The notes: generated by a model not told the origin, from the letters alone. Shown: positions 9,234-17,302, counted from the first letter of the stretch. The stretch is DNA of 64,000 nucleotides from JBGQMW01 sp963769845 (GCA_963769845.1 CAVYNL010000015.1:62001-126000), one strand, 5' to 3'. Numbers and translations: made by a program.

Positions 9234-9308
9234 GGGCCGGTCGTCTAGCTTGGTTAGGACATTGGCTTTACGAGCCAAAGGTCGCCGGTTCAAGTCCGGT
9301 CCGGCCCA
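9234..9308 (+). tRNA. tRNA-Val (anticodon UAC)
   Basis: The acceptor stem GGGCCGG (9234-9240) pairs with CCGGCCC (9301-9307). The anticodon stem TTGGC/GCCAA encloses loop TTTACGA with anticodon TAC. The T arm is GCCGG-TTCAAGT-CCGGT, followed by discriminator A. There is no intron, and the 3' CCA is not encoded (ACC follows). Confidence 0.95.
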
Positions 9309-9397
9309 CCTCCTTCCTGAAACTGAACGAAATCTAGGCTTTGGTCTTGTCCAGTGCTTTGGGTGCTTTTTCGTCCCTTTCTTCATAGACTTGGGTT

Positions 9398-9408
9398 TTT
9401 CATATATC
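9398..9408 (+). promoter_or_regulatory. Possible TATA box before the repeated element
   Basis: TTTCATATATC lies about 27-35 bases before 9442, where sequence shared with the second copy of the element begins. It could start an independent transcript of the element; this is inference from spacing alone. Confidence 0.35.
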
Positions 9409-9441
9409 GCGCTGGCAAGCATTTCAGCGCACGAAAGTCAA

Positions 9442-9566
9442 AGAAGAACAGAGAATGTTGCGACACATGAAAGAAATCAAAGGCGCCATGCGGCGTCCTC
9501 AGGGCGTGCCTGTTCGCCCAGCCATAGAGCTGTGAGCGCATATTTGGAGCATATAGGAAACTAGGT
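9442..9566 (+). ncRNA. Copy A of a repeated structured noncoding element upstream of an EamA transporter
   Basis: This element recurs at 58229-58350 over about 120 bases, with an identical 30-base block at 9537-9566 (begins CGCATATTTGG, ends AACTAGGT) and a shared GTGCCTGT loop. Around that loop the copies form a hairpin, GGGC/GCCC here and GCGC/GCGC in the other, with one G-C to C-G swap. Both copies precede an EamA/DMT transporter on the same strand. It occupies the 365-base gap between tRNA-Val and the transporter, where no gene is seen. It may be a cis-regulatory RNA, a small RNA or a small mobile repeat. Confidence 0.55.
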
Positions 9567-9691
9567 AGTAGTTGTTGCGCGACAGAAATCACAGCCTGGA
9601 CCTTGACAAACTCGCCCGAAAAAAGGCTGAAAGATCAGAGCGGGCTTCTCTTGTTGATCCTTTATAGGCAAGGTTGGTCGTCTTAGAGGGC

Positions 9692-10600
9692 ATGGCTGCG
9701 CGGGCGATCAGTCCTTTAAACGTTTTCTTGATGTTGTGTTTGATTACTTTCTGGGGCAGTTCCTTCGTTGTGGTTAAGGAAGTGCTTAAGGAGGGGTTGA
9801 CGCCTGTTTCGATAGCGACTTTCAGGTTTCTTGTGGCTGGCGCGCTCTTTCTCGTAGCGCTTTTCCTGAACAAGGCCAGGCAGCCGAGTTATAGGCTGTT
9901 GGTCGAGAAGAAGGATGTCAAGGCCTTGGTGTTCTTGGCTTTGAGTGGGGTTACCCTGTTCTTTATCGTTCAGTACACGGGCATAAGCATGGCGGGTCCC
10001 TCTATCGCCGCGATCTTGGTTTGTCTTCTTGCGCCCGTGTTGATCAGCGTTTTTTCAGCGTGGCTTTTCCGTGAACATTTGAAGAGAAGGCAGATTGTGG
10101 GCATAGGCGCCGCGGCTCTGGGCACTTTCACGATTGTGGCTGGTGACGTTTTCAGTTCTCAGGGCACCTCTGCCTTTTTGCAGGGGAGTCTGCTTCTGCT
10201 TCTCACGCCGCTCATGTGGGCTGGCTACACGATTGTTGGGAAGAAGCTGATGGAGAAGTACGACCCGTTTCTCGTCGTGTCCTACGTGAGCATTCTCGGC
10301 GGGCTGCTGCTTGTTCCTTTTTCTCTGGCTGAAAACTCGTTCCACCTGATTGCTACTGTCAGTCTGCAGGGGTGGCTTCTGATTCTTTTCCTGGCTTTCA
10401 CGTGCTCGTTGCTGGGCTACTACATCTGGTTCTATGTCATGAAACGGGTCAAGGCGGCGGTGGCAAGCTCGTTCCTGTTCGGGGAACCGCTCGTTACAGC
10501 ATTGTTTGCGGTCACTTTCGTCGGAGATCGGATAACGGTCCCCATCGTCGCCGGCGGCCTGCTGGTCTTCGTCGGCGTCCTCGCCGTCACGTGGAAATAG
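9692..10600 (+). CDS. EamA/DMT superfamily transporter
   Basis: Integral membrane protein of about 302 residues with roughly ten hydrophobic helices in two EamA halves, each about 140 residues. Drug/metabolite transporters of this type export small metabolites or amino acids across the cytoplasmic membrane. The first half opens with FWGSSFVVVKEVL and the second includes WAGYTIVGKKLM and GYYIWFYVMKRVKA, both classic EamA segments. ATG 9692 is chosen because CTTTATAG at about 9659 sits 26-30 bases upstream, implying a leaderless mRNA; TTG 9674 is possible. The repeated noncoding element ends 125 bases upstream. The substrate is unknown. Its 3' end overlaps a convergent gene by 14 bases. Confidence 0.88.
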   Translation: MAARAISPLNVFLMLCLITFWGSSFVVVKEVLKEGLTPVSIATFRFLVAGALFLVALFLNKARQPSYRLLVEKKDVKALVFLALSGVTLFFIVQYTGISMAGPSIAAILVCLLAPVLISVFSAWLFREHLKRRQIVGIGAAALGTFTIVAGDVFSSQGTSAFLQGSLLLLLTPLMWAGYTIVGKKLMEKYDPFLVVSYVSILGGLLLVPFSLAENSFHLIATVSLQGWLLILFLAFTCSLLGYYIWFYVMKRVKAAVASSFLFGEPLVTALFAVTFVGDRITVPIVAGGLLVFVGVLAVTWK

Positions 10601-11375
10601 AAGCAGACTGCGTGTTCTCGAGTATTCTCATTATTCTTCTGGGACTGAAAACCGCGAATGTGGCTTCCTTCAGGTTCCTGCCTATTCTCGGAATCAACCC
10701 TCGAGCGTCTGTCCCGAGTTTGCAGATGACTGCGTGTTCAAAGAATCCCAGCGGCTCGACGTCTATTATATCGCGGGTCAAGTCTCCGTACTTCAAGGCT
10801 AGTTTGATGTTGTCACCCGATGCCCGGACGATTATGAGTCTGTCGAGAAGCATGTTCGTCCAGTTTTTGTATTGGTCCTGCTGTTTTTCATCCAGTTCTG
10901 CCTCAACGTGCTTTGCTGCTTTGTCCACGCTCAAGACCTTGACTGTGATGGGCAGGTTCTCGCAGAAAGCGTAGATTTCAGATATTTTTTCAAGCGGAAG
11001 TTTCTTTCCGTCGCAGAGCTGGGCTTGAAGACTCTGCAGGGGAACGGTGGCTGTGACGTTTTGCGGCGTGGTGATTCCGATGTCTATGCCGAGTGCGGTT
11101 TTGCTTTTGTTGGGGTTTGTTAGGTAGCCTTTTGTCGTTGAGAATTTGTTTATGCTGTCTAGGGTTGTGGGGCATGTTCCTATTTTTTGGTTCAAGTAGC
11201 GTAGGGCTATGTTTGTGTCTTCGCCTGCGATGTCGATTTGTGTCCATCCTTTTTCGTTGCGTTTGCATGTTTGGATTTCTACTTTGAGTCCTTCGAGAAG
11301 CGTGTTTAGGTTTTCTCTGATTTTTCTGAGTTGAGAACCGTTGTAGGATTTTGCGGCTAGTGTTATGGTGGGCAT
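10587..11375 (-). CDS. Conserved archaeal protein, probably DUF2110 family
   Basis: A 262-residue soluble protein starting at MPTITLAAKSY; the ATG overlaps the end of the HD-domain gene upstream. A longer frame reaching 11570 is arginine-rich and only shadows that neighbour. The N-terminal third has an alternating alpha/beta look (RKIRENLNTLLEGL, GWTQIDIAGED), and the C-terminus is basic (GRNLKEATFAVFSPRR). DUF2110 proteins are archaeal and are typically found next to TFE and Trm56, as here; that synteny is the main reason for the call. The function is not known. Possible RNA binding is only suggested by the company of tRNA and transcription genes. Confidence 0.6.
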   Translation of the reverse strand: MPTITLAAKSYNGSQLRKIRENLNTLLEGLKVEIQTCKRNEKGWTQIDIAGEDTNIALRYLNQKIGTCPTTLDSINKFSTTKGYLTNPNKSKTALGIDIGITTPQNVTATVPLQSLQAQLCDGKKLPLEKISEIYAFCENLPITVKVLSVDKAAKHVEAELDEKQQDQYKNWTNMLLDRLIIVRASGDNIKLALKYGDLTRDIIDVEPLGFFEHAVICKLGTDARGLIPRIGRNLKEATFAVFSPRRIMRILENTQSASIST

Positions 11376-11905
11376 TCGCAGTCGCCGATCAGTGTCAACA
11401 TTTCTTCGTGCAGTTTCCATATGCGCTCGATCGCCGGGGGCGGGAGTTCTTGGGAGAGTTCTTTTATGGTTCTGTTTATCGGCACGCGTCTCGAGCCTAC
11501 GATGAGCTTGTCCGCGTAGGAGACTATTTTTTCCTCGATCGTCTCTGGCGTGTAGATGTCTTTTGGCCATCCGAGTTTTTTTGCTTCTTTCTGGGTTATG
11601 CCGGCGCCGACGTGTCTTTTGATTATTCGTATGACTTGTTCTGGCAAGCCGAGCTGTTTCGCGATCTCCGCGCCTGCCACGGCGTGGTGCACGCTGTGTG
11701 TTCTCGCGCGTCCAATGTCGTGAAAGAGTGCGCCGATTTCGACGAGTTGAACGTTGACTTCGTAGCCTCTCTGCCGGCAGTCTTCTGCCATTTCAACGGC
11801 AAGCTGGGAGACTGCTTCCACGTGTCTTATTACGTTAGGTCGGCATCCGGCTTGTCGCAAAAAAACCAGTGCTTGTTCTCGGGTTGGGAGCTTTTCACTC
11901 ACCAA
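11363..11905 (-). CDS. HD-domain phosphohydrolase family protein (TIGR00295-like)
   Basis: A 180-residue HD-superfamily protein. The metal-binding motif is intact: His in VIRHVEAVS, the HD pair in ALFHDIGRARTHS (about residue 62), and a later Asp in VSYADKLI (about residue 130). Such proteins hydrolyse phosphoester bonds in nucleotides or small phosphates. The gene lies between TFE and the DUF2110-like gene with overlaps at both ends, so it is co-transcribed with them. A link to nucleotide or RNA metabolism is inferred from context; the substrate is unknown. Confidence 0.85.
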   Translation of the reverse strand: MVSEKLPTREQALVFLRQAGCRPNVIRHVEAVSQLAVEMAEDCRQRGYEVNVQLVEIGALFHDIGRARTHSVHHAVAGAEIAKQLGLPEQVIRIIKRHVGAGITQKEAKKLGWPKDIYTPETIEEKIVSYADKLIVGSRRVPINRTIKELSQELPPPAIERIWKLHEEMLTLIGDCECPP

Positions 11906-12407
11906 GCTCCTTCCTTAGGATGTCCACTTTTTTTCCTAGGGCTTCAAGGATTTTTTGGTTGTCGTAGTGCATGAGAGGTTTGCCGCATGTTGGGCATTTG
12001 AAGACCATCTCTACTGCGTCCTCGAAGGAGATGCGTTTGCATCCGGGCGTGTTGCAGTAGTAGAAATCGTGGTTTTTTTCGTATTCGAGTCTTGTGTCCA
12101 GTTTTTCGAGCACTCGTCGTTTTTGGCTTTGGATGAATCCTTCCAGCTGGTCTGGTTGGAGTCTCCAATGGAATATGAACCAGCCTGTTTTGGGGTCTCG
12201 TGTTCTTTTGAGGCTTACGAGCGAGTGGTCGTAGAGCTTGTAGAGAATCTTTCGGACTGAGTTGAGTCTGATGCCTGTTTTGGTGGCTATTTCGTCGTCT
12301 GTTGTTTCGTCCACTGTCTTTAGGATGTCTATTATTTTGACTGCGTCCTCTTCTCCTAGCGCTTGGGCAACTCTCATGAGGGTTGCGTCGTCTATGTTGG
12401 TGAGCAT
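11895..12407 (-). CDS. tfe: Transcription initiation factor TFE (TFIIE alpha homolog)
   Basis: TFE helps RNA polymerase open promoters together with TBP and TFB. The N-terminal winged helix is seen in ALGEEDAVKIIDIL and IATKTGIRLNSVRKILY. The C-terminal zinc ribbon is YYCNTPGCKRISFEDA followed by FKCPTCGKPL, with all four cysteines present, and a short coiled tail follows. ATG 12407 is preferred because the AT-rich TATA at 12445-12458 predicts transcription from about 12424; a TTG at 12434 would lie upstream of that. The gene overlaps the HD-domain gene by 11 bases and heads this minus-strand operon. Confidence 0.92.
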   Translation of the reverse strand: MLTNIDDATLMRVAQALGEEDAVKIIDILKTVDETTDDEIATKTGIRLNSVRKILYKLYDHSLVSLKRTRDPKTGWFIFHWRLQPDQLEGFIQSQKRRVLEKLDTRLEYEKNHDFYYCNTPGCKRISFEDAVEMVFKCPTCGKPLMHYDNQKILEALGKKVDILRKELGE

Positions 12408-12444
12408 CTTGACCCTTTTGTTTTTGCTACTCAACAGTGTCCTC

Positions 12445-12458
12445 TATATTATATATTT
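12445..12458 (-). promoter_or_regulatory. TATA box of the tfe operon
   Basis: On the minus strand AAATATATAATATA lies about 40-50 bases before ATG 12407, the right place for the promoter of tfe, the HD protein and the DUF2110-like gene. Confidence 0.55.
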
Positions 12459-12481
12459 CGTGTGGTCTAATTTAGGTTTCT

Positions 12482-13054
12482 TTACGGGGCTTTTTTTGAT
12501 CGTTTTGTTGTTTTTTTTGTGACCAGTTTTTTTCCTCTTTGCTGTGGGGTTATCTTGATTTTTGCGTTTTCAAAGTTCTTGGCCAGTTCTTTTCCTTGGA
12601 AGTACCTGTCGAGGAAGACGGCGAGGCTTGCGCATTCTGAGTGGGGCTGGTTTCCGATGGCGACGTTGTAGTCTGAGACTTGTTCTGCGTAGAATTCGCG
12701 TGGGACTTTTTGGCTTCCGACGAGTAGCATGATGTTTTTTCCGGTTTTTTTGATGCGTTCCAGGACGTTGCTGGTTTGGATGTTTTCTCCGTAGGCCGTG
12801 AGGTGGACTACTATGCCGCCTTTGGTCTTCCATTCTTTCAGGGCCGTCTGCCATTTGGTGCCCATCGTGAAGTGGAATTTGCCGCCCCAGTTTCTGTTGA
12901 TTTTTTCTATTGTTTCTTGGATTTTTGGGTCTTGTATGTCGGAGATTATGATGCCGTCTGCTCCGAGGGCTCGGGCTGCGAGGGCAACGTGTGTTGTGAG
13001 TCTCGCGTCTCTTATGGGTCTGTGGCCCCATCTCAAGACTAGGATTTTGGGCAT
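12482..13054 (-). CDS. trm56: tRNA (cytidine(56)-2'-O)-methyltransferase aTrm56
   Basis: Archaeal SPOUT methyltransferase that methylates the ribose of C56 in the tRNA T loop. The start MPKILVLRWGHRPIRD is the family hallmark. The C-terminal knot region (IMLLVGSQKVPREFY, then YNVAIGNQPHSE) binds S-adenosylmethionine. At 190 residues it is normal length, and a basic C-terminal tail (KKTTKRSKKAP) is visible. It lies just downstream of hflX on the same strand and upstream of tfe. No close promoter is seen, so it may be read through from hflX. Confidence 0.93.
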   Translation of the reverse strand: MPKILVLRWGHRPIRDARLTTHVALAARALGADGIIISDIQDPKIQETIEKINRNWGGKFHFTMGTKWQTALKEWKTKGGIVVHLTAYGENIQTSNVLERIKKTGKNIMLLVGSQKVPREFYAEQVSDYNVAIGNQPHSECASLAVFLDRYFQGKELAKNFENAKIKITPQQRGKKLVTKKTTKRSKKAP

Positions 13055-13065
13055 GGTCTCGGCCT

Positions 13066-14328
13066 TTAGAGTCTTTTAACTTTGCCTTTGAACTCTCTTT
13101 CCACTCTGCTTCTCACTTTCTCGGCCGTGGTTGGGCTGGCCTCGAAAATGACGTGTACAGAGTTTTCGTTGTACTCGGCCTTTTTTACGTCGGTGTTTCG
13201 GTAGAGCCATGCCATGAAGGGTCGGGTTTCTTTTGATAGTGATATGGTGAAGGATGCTTGGACGTAGTTCTTGAGTATTTTCAATATTTCCTCTCGTAGC
13301 TGGTCTAGGTTGGTTTTGCGCAGTGCTGATATTGGGATGAGGGTTGTTGCTTTTTCTTTGAGGGCTTCTGTTTTTTCTTGTAGTTCTTTTTCTTGTATGA
13401 GGTCGGTTTTGTTGAGCAGGGTTATTGTTGGTATTCCTGCTGCTCCTATGCGTTCTATGGTTTCTATGCATGTTGTGAGTTTCTTTTTCATCATGGGTAG
13501 GGGTTCGCTTGCGTCTACGAGGAGCAGTACGAGGTCGGAGTAGATGGTTTCTTCGAGTGTGGAGTGGAATGCTTCGATCAGTGTGAGTGGCAGGCGGTCG
13601 ATGAAGCCTACTGTGTCGGTCAGGAGGAATTTCTTGTTGTTGATGGTTATGAGGCGTGTTGTTGTGCTGAGCGTCGTGAACAGTTGGGCGTCTACGGGGA
13701 CGGTTTCTTGTGTGAGTGCGTTGAAGAGTGAGCTTTTTCCGGCTTTTGTGTATCCCGCGAGGGAGATTGACGTGAAGCCCAGTTCTGCTCTTCTGTCGCG
13801 GTGCAGGACTCTTTTTCCCCGGATTTTTCGGAGTTTTCTGCGGATGGTATGGACTTCTTTTTTGACGCTTTCGAAGTAGACGTCGGCTTCGTATGACCCT
13901 AGGCCCATGAAGCCTGGTTGTTCTCCTTTCTTGGTGAGTCTCACTTTTTCTTTTACTTGGGCCAGGTCGCGTCGGAGTTTTGCGAGTTGGATCTGCATTT
14001 GCGCCTCGGATGTTGTGGCTCTTTTTGTGAAGATTTCGAGGATGAGCTCGAAGCGGTCGATGTTCTCGACTTTGGTGGCCTTTGCAAGGTTGTATGATTG
14101 CAGGGGCCTGAGGGGGTTGTCGAAAATTACTTTTTCAGCCTGTTTCTCTTGGACGAGTTGGGCGAGTTCTTCTACTTTTCCGACGCCTATTTGGTAGCGG
14201 CTATCGGGTTCTCGGACTTGTTCCATGCTGCCCGCGACGGTGTAGCCTGCTGTTTCTGCGAGGTGTTTGAGCTCGTCGAGGGTTGACTGTTCGTGTTGGA
14301 GGCGTCTTTGGACTATGATGACTTTCGT
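13066..14328 (-). CDS. hflX: Ribosome-associated GTPase HflX, start codon unclear
   Basis: HflX is a ribosome-binding GTPase. The N-terminal domain (YQIGVGKVEELAQLV, DRFELILEIFTKRA) is followed by a coiled segment and a G domain with GYTKAGKSSLFNALT (Walker A), DTVGFIDRLP (G3) and NKTD (G4). The first ATG is 14226, but clear HflX homology continues upstream in the same frame (VIIVQRRLQHEQSTLDELK), so the natural start is near 14319-14334. No ATG, GTG or TTG exists there, although AAGGAGG stands just before. Either a rare start codon is used or a base is wrong. It overlaps the end of the aMBF1 gene. Confidence 0.9.
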   Translation of the reverse strand, partial: TKVIIVQRRLQHEQSTLDELKHLAETAGYTVAGSMEQVREPDSRYQIGVGKVEELAQLVQEKQAEKVIFDNPLRPLQSYNLAKATKVENIDRFELILEIFTKRATTSEAQMQIQLAKLRRDLAQVKEKVRLTKKGEQPGFMGLGSYEADVYFESVKKEVHTIRRKLRKIRGKRVLHRDRRAELGFTSISLAGYTKAGKSSLFNALTQETVPVDAQLFTTLSTTTRLITINNKKFLLTDTVGFIDRLPLTLIEAFHSTLEETIYSDLVLLLVDASEPLPMMKKKLTTCIETIERIGAAGIPTITLLNKTDLIQEKELQEKTEALKEKATTLIPISALRKTNLDQLREEILKILKNYVQASFTISLSKETRPFMAWLYRNTDVKKAEYNENSVHVIFEASPTTAEKVRSRVEREFKGKVKRL

Positions 14329-14861
14329 CCAGTCGGGTCCTCCTTGCTCTTCTTGTCGAGTTTAATCAAGTCTCCCAGGGTCAGTTCGTGGCCTGCTGCT
14401 TTGGATATTTTTGTTTGGGGAACTTTTTCATCTTTGGCTGGGACGATGAGTTTTATCTTCAGCGTGCGCTCGAGCAGTGAAGCCAGCCGGTTGTCGGGGG
14501 TCATTTTGCCCGTTTCGATTTTTCTGAGGAGGGACACTTTTTCGTTTATTCTTTTTCCCAGGTCTTCGTGGGAAAGGCCGAGCTTTTCTCTGGCCTGTCT
14601 TATTTTGACATGGTAATTCTCAACGAGTTCCTGTGACGTGTCAACCGAAGGCGCCTGCGGTTTGGACATCTGCATTCTCGGCTGTGCGGGCGTTGCTCTG
14701 AGCCTTTGAAGGATGAGCTTTGGTTTGGGTTCTTCACGGCATATTTCTCCGTGTTTCGAGCATGCAACGCATACCGTGAGTTTTGCGCCTTCGATCATGG
14801 CGGTTATGGGTTTGCCGTTGATTTTGCGTCCGCAAACTTCGCATCGCAAGGAGCTGCGCAC
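14313..14861 (-). CDS. Multiprotein bridging factor aMBF1 (zinc ribbon-HTH)
   Basis: Archaeal homolog of eukaryotic MBF1, thought to act in transcription and to bind the small ribosomal subunit. The N-terminal zinc ribbon has LRCEVCGRKI and TVCVACSKHGEICR. A flexible Pro/Gln linker follows (residues about 55-75), then a Cro/C1-type helix-turn-helix (KLGLSHEDLGKRINEKVSLL, residues about 95-115). Start is GTG 14861. Its 3' end overlaps the hflX N-terminus, so the order aMBF1-hflX-trm56 is probably one transcript. The PUA-protein gene is divergent at 14927. Confidence 0.9.
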   Translation of the reverse strand: MRSSLRCEVCGRKINGKPITAMIEGAKLTVCVACSKHGEICREEPKPKLILQRLRATPAQPRMQMSKPQAPSVDTSQELVENYHVKIRQAREKLGLSHEDLGKRINEKVSLLRKIETGKMTPDNRLASLLERTLKIKLIVPAKDEKVPQTKISKAAGHELTLGDLIKLDKKSKEDPTGRKSS

Positions 14862-14926
14862 CTGTAGTGTGTCTATTTATTCAGGTTGTGTTTATAGTTG
14901 TCGAATCATCTCGGCGGGGTGCCTGC

Positions 14927-15382
14927 GTGGAAGATGTTTTGACCAGGATCAGGAGCGTCGCGGATTATCAGTTCGGCCGCGGAGTCGGAGCCGTGCTCTT
15001 TCCCGAGGGCGTAAAGGTGGCTTTTTCGCGAAGAACTGGGAGGATCAGGTACGTGTTTCTGAAAGGCGAACGGCTTGCGACGATGAGGCCGACGGACGGG
15101 CTGTTCTCGCTGAGCCTCACTGGCGCAAAGCGGGTTGTGAAGCATACGCGATGTGTTGTGGTGGTTCGAGATGATGTCGGCAAGTTCGTTGCTGAGGGAG
15201 GTGACGTGTTTGCTGCTCACGTGGTGAGCGTCGATGATGAGGTTCGCGCTCGGGATGAGGTCGTTGTGGCTGATGAGGCTGGCAGAGTCTTAGCCGTGGG
15301 TCGTGCTGTCTTGTCTGGTGGGGAGATGCGAGCGTTTAAGCGTGGAGTGGCTGTCAAGGTTCGGCGTGGTGTTGAGAGTTAA
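14927..15382 (+). CDS. PUA-domain RNA-binding protein
   Basis: A 151-residue protein that ends in a PUA domain (RDDVGKFVAEGGDVFAAHVV, then DEVVVADEAGRVLAVGRAVL), a fold found in tRNA-modifying enzymes and ribosome factors. The N-terminal half (YQFGRGVGAVLFPEG, RTGRIRYVFLKGERL) matches archaeal stand-alone PUA proteins of the COG2016 kind. GTG 14927 is chosen because a TTTATA element at about 14891 lies some 35 bases upstream and a GGCGGGG stretch precedes it. aNAC follows after 49 bases on the same strand, a pairing that suggests a translation-linked role. Confidence 0.75.
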   Translation: MEDVLTRIRSVADYQFGRGVGAVLFPEGVKVAFSRRTGRIRYVFLKGERLATMRPTDGLFSLSLTGAKRVVKHTRCVVVVRDDVGKFVAEGGDVFAAHVVSVDDEVRARDEVVVADEAGRVLAVGRAVLSGGEMRAFKRGVAVKVRRGVES

Positions 15383-15431
15383 GTATATGAGTTCATAATG
15401 CGAATGGTTTCTTGTCAGATGGGTGGTCTAC

Positions 15432-15779
15432 ATGCACAGACGTATGAATCCTCGTGAGGCCAAGCGCATGATGTCGCGCATGGGTCTAAGCATGGACGCG
15501 ATGCCTGATGTTCAGGAGGTTGTGATCCGGACGGTGAGCAAGGAGATAATCATTGAGCAGCCTGAGGTGGCAATGCTGGAAATGCAGGGTCAGAAGATAT
15601 TTCAGGTCACAGGCGGCACGATCAGCGAGAAGGCTGTCGAGCGCAAACCGTCAAGTGTGGCTGAGGAAGACGTGCGGCTTGTGGCCGACCAGACGGGCAA
15701 GAGCGTAGAGGAAGCAAGGAAAGCGCTGGAAGAGTCGAGCGGCGACCTGGCCAAGGCAATACTGCTCTTGCAATCATAA
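15432..15779 (+). CDS. nac: Nascent polypeptide-associated complex protein aNAC
   Basis: Archaeal NAC homodimer that binds nascent chains at the ribosome. The N-terminal MNPREAKRMMSRMG is the typical basic ribosome-contact region. The central NAC domain contains VQEVVIRTVSKEIIIEQPEV and IFQVTGGTI. A C-terminal UBA domain follows (EEDVRLVADQTGKSVEEARK, about residues 75-115). ATG 15432 is the likely start; GTG 15423 is in frame just upstream. It is paired with the PUA gene upstream. Confidence 0.93.
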   Translation: MHRRMNPREAKRMMSRMGLSMDAMPDVQEVVIRTVSKEIIIEQPEVAMLEMQGQKIFQVTGGTISEKAVERKPSSVAEEDVRLVADQTGKSVEEARKALEESSGDLAKAILLLQS

Positions 15780-15803
15780 GCTTCCCTCGCTGTTTTCCTC
15801 GGT

Positions 15804-15990
15804 TTGACCACTCGATAAAAGAAATTTGAGTTGCCAATTGAGAGCCCAGTCACAGCACACAAGAACAAAGGGGATTTGCCTGGTCAGTAGAAAAAAAGCT
15901 TGACCGGTCAACTGAGAACTCAGCCCACTCCAAGCCAGCACAGGAAAGCAACATTGAATTGACTGGTGAAAAGAAAAATCTGAGGCGTCG
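15804..15990. repeat. Degenerate tandem repeat, unit about 78 bases, about 2.3 copies
   Basis: The gap 15780-16165 has no gene. It holds related units starting near 15804, 15881 and 15959. Each opens with a TTGACC/TGGTCA/TTGACTGG-like segment, then an A-rich run (GATAAAAGAAA, GTAGAAAAAAAG, GTGAAAAGAAAA), then CAATTGAGAGCCCAG or CAACTGAGAACTCAG. Similarity is about 70 percent by eye. CTGA-type words recur, but no small RNA can be assigned. Confidence 0.45.
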
Positions 15991-16165
15991 TTCGAGACCC
16001 CTAGGCTGCACGTGAAAGGAGCCCTCTAGAAGCTAAAGCTCTCTTTGTCGACAGACTAAGTGCGATTTGCCGAACACCTATTTGCTTGAGGAAGCGGTGG
16101 GCGTGAGCTTTTTGGGCAATGTCTATAAGAGATTTGTGTGTTGATTTGTGGGTTGGTGGTGTGCT

Positions 16166-17302
16166 GTGAAGTATCGAGATTTTGGCAGTTTGGATTGGAA
16201 GGTTTCGGCTTTGGGGTTTGGTGCGATGCGGTTGCCTACGATCGGCGGGAAGCCTTCGAAGATCGATGAGCCTGAAGCGATCAAGATGATTAGGCATGCC
16301 ATTGACCATGGCGTGAACTACGTGGACACGGCCTACGTCTATCACGGAGGAGAAAGCGAAGGGTTAGTAGGCAAGGCATTGCGGGGCGGTTATCGCGAAA
16401 GGGTCAGAGTAGCCACGAAGATGCCGACTTGGCTAGTGAAGTCTCAAAATGACATGAGCAAGTTTTTGAAGGTGCAGCTTGGCCGGTTGAAGCTTGACTT
16501 TGTTGATTTTTACCTGTTGCACGGGTTGACTGGGAGCCGATGGGAGTCTTTGCAGAAGCTGGAGGTCTGCAAGTGGGCTGAGAAGAAGATTCATGAGGGC
16601 AAGATACTGCACTTCGGCTTCAGCTTCCACGACGAGTTCAGCGTTTTCAAGGACATCGTCGACAGTTACGACGGCTGGACCTTCTGCCAAATCCAGTACA
16701 ATTACATGGACCCCGACTACCAAGCTGGAACGAGAGGCCTGAAATACGCTGCGTCAAAAGGACTAGCAGTTGTGATCATGGAACCCATAGCAGGCGGAAG
16801 ACTGGGCATGATACCGCCAGCTGACGTTCAATCAATCTTTGACAGCGCGTTGGTCAAGAGGACGCCCGCTGAGTGGGCTCTGCAGTGGGTTTGGAATCAT
16901 CCAGAAGTGTCCGTTGTCCTAAGCGGCATGAGCACAATGAAGCAGGTTATGGAAAACGTTGAGAGTGCCAGCCGCTCAGGCCCGAACAGGCTCATGCCAG
17001 AAGACCTAGAAGTCATTAGCCAACTCAGACAGAAGTACAAGGAGCAAGGGTTTATCGGCTGCACAGGCTGCAGATACTGCACGCCCTGCCCGAGCGGCGT
17101 GGACATTCCTCAGATAATCTCATTGTACAATGAATACTACATCAAGGGCATGAGTGACGAGGTTAAGAAAAAGTATCGCGAGCAGGTCAATATGAAGAAT
17201 CAGGCCAAGAAATGTTCCAGATGCGGAAAGTGTGAAGAGAAGTGCCCGCAGAAGCTATCAATCCGAGAGGTCATGAGCAGAGCAGCCATGGAGTTCGGAT
17301 AG
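16166..17302 (+). CDS. Aldo/keto reductase with C-terminal iron-sulfur domain
   Basis: Predicted oxidoreductase of the COG1453 type. The N-terminal TIM-barrel AKR domain shows LGFGAMRLP, NYVDTAYVYHGGESE (catalytic Asp and Tyr), LDFVDFYLLHG (His), and VVIMEPIAGGRLG. The C-terminus adds two cysteine groups, GCTGCRYCTPCPSGVDIP and CSRCGKCEEKCPQKL, which fit 4Fe-4S clusters. GTG 16166 starts directly at VKYRDFGSLDWKVS, the usual beginning; the longer GTG 16148 adds an unlikely WWC peptide. At about 378 residues it is full length. Electron donor and substrate are unknown. Confidence 0.87.
   Translation: MKYRDFGSLDWKVSALGFGAMRLPTIGGKPSKIDEPEAIKMIRHAIDHGVNYVDTAYVYHGGESEGLVGKALRGGYRERVRVATKMPTWLVKSQNDMSKFLKVQLGRLKLDFVDFYLLHGLTGSRWESLQKLEVCKWAEKKIHEGKILHFGFSFHDEFSVFKDIVDSYDGWTFCQIQYNYMDPDYQAGTRGLKYAASKGLAVVIMEPIAGGRLGMIPPADVQSIFDSALVKRTPAEWALQWVWNHPEVSVVLSGMSTMKQVMENVESASRSGPNRLMPEDLEVISQLRQKYKEQGFIGCTGCRYCTPCPSGVDIPQIISLYNEYYIKGMSDEVKKKYREQVNMKNQAKKCSRCGKCEEKCPQKLSIREVMSRAAMEFG

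Noticed and set aside
11376..11570. N-terminal extension of the DUF2110-like protein
   Set aside because: It is Arg/His-rich and is the antisense-frame shadow of the HD-domain gene on the same strand; the true start is 11375.
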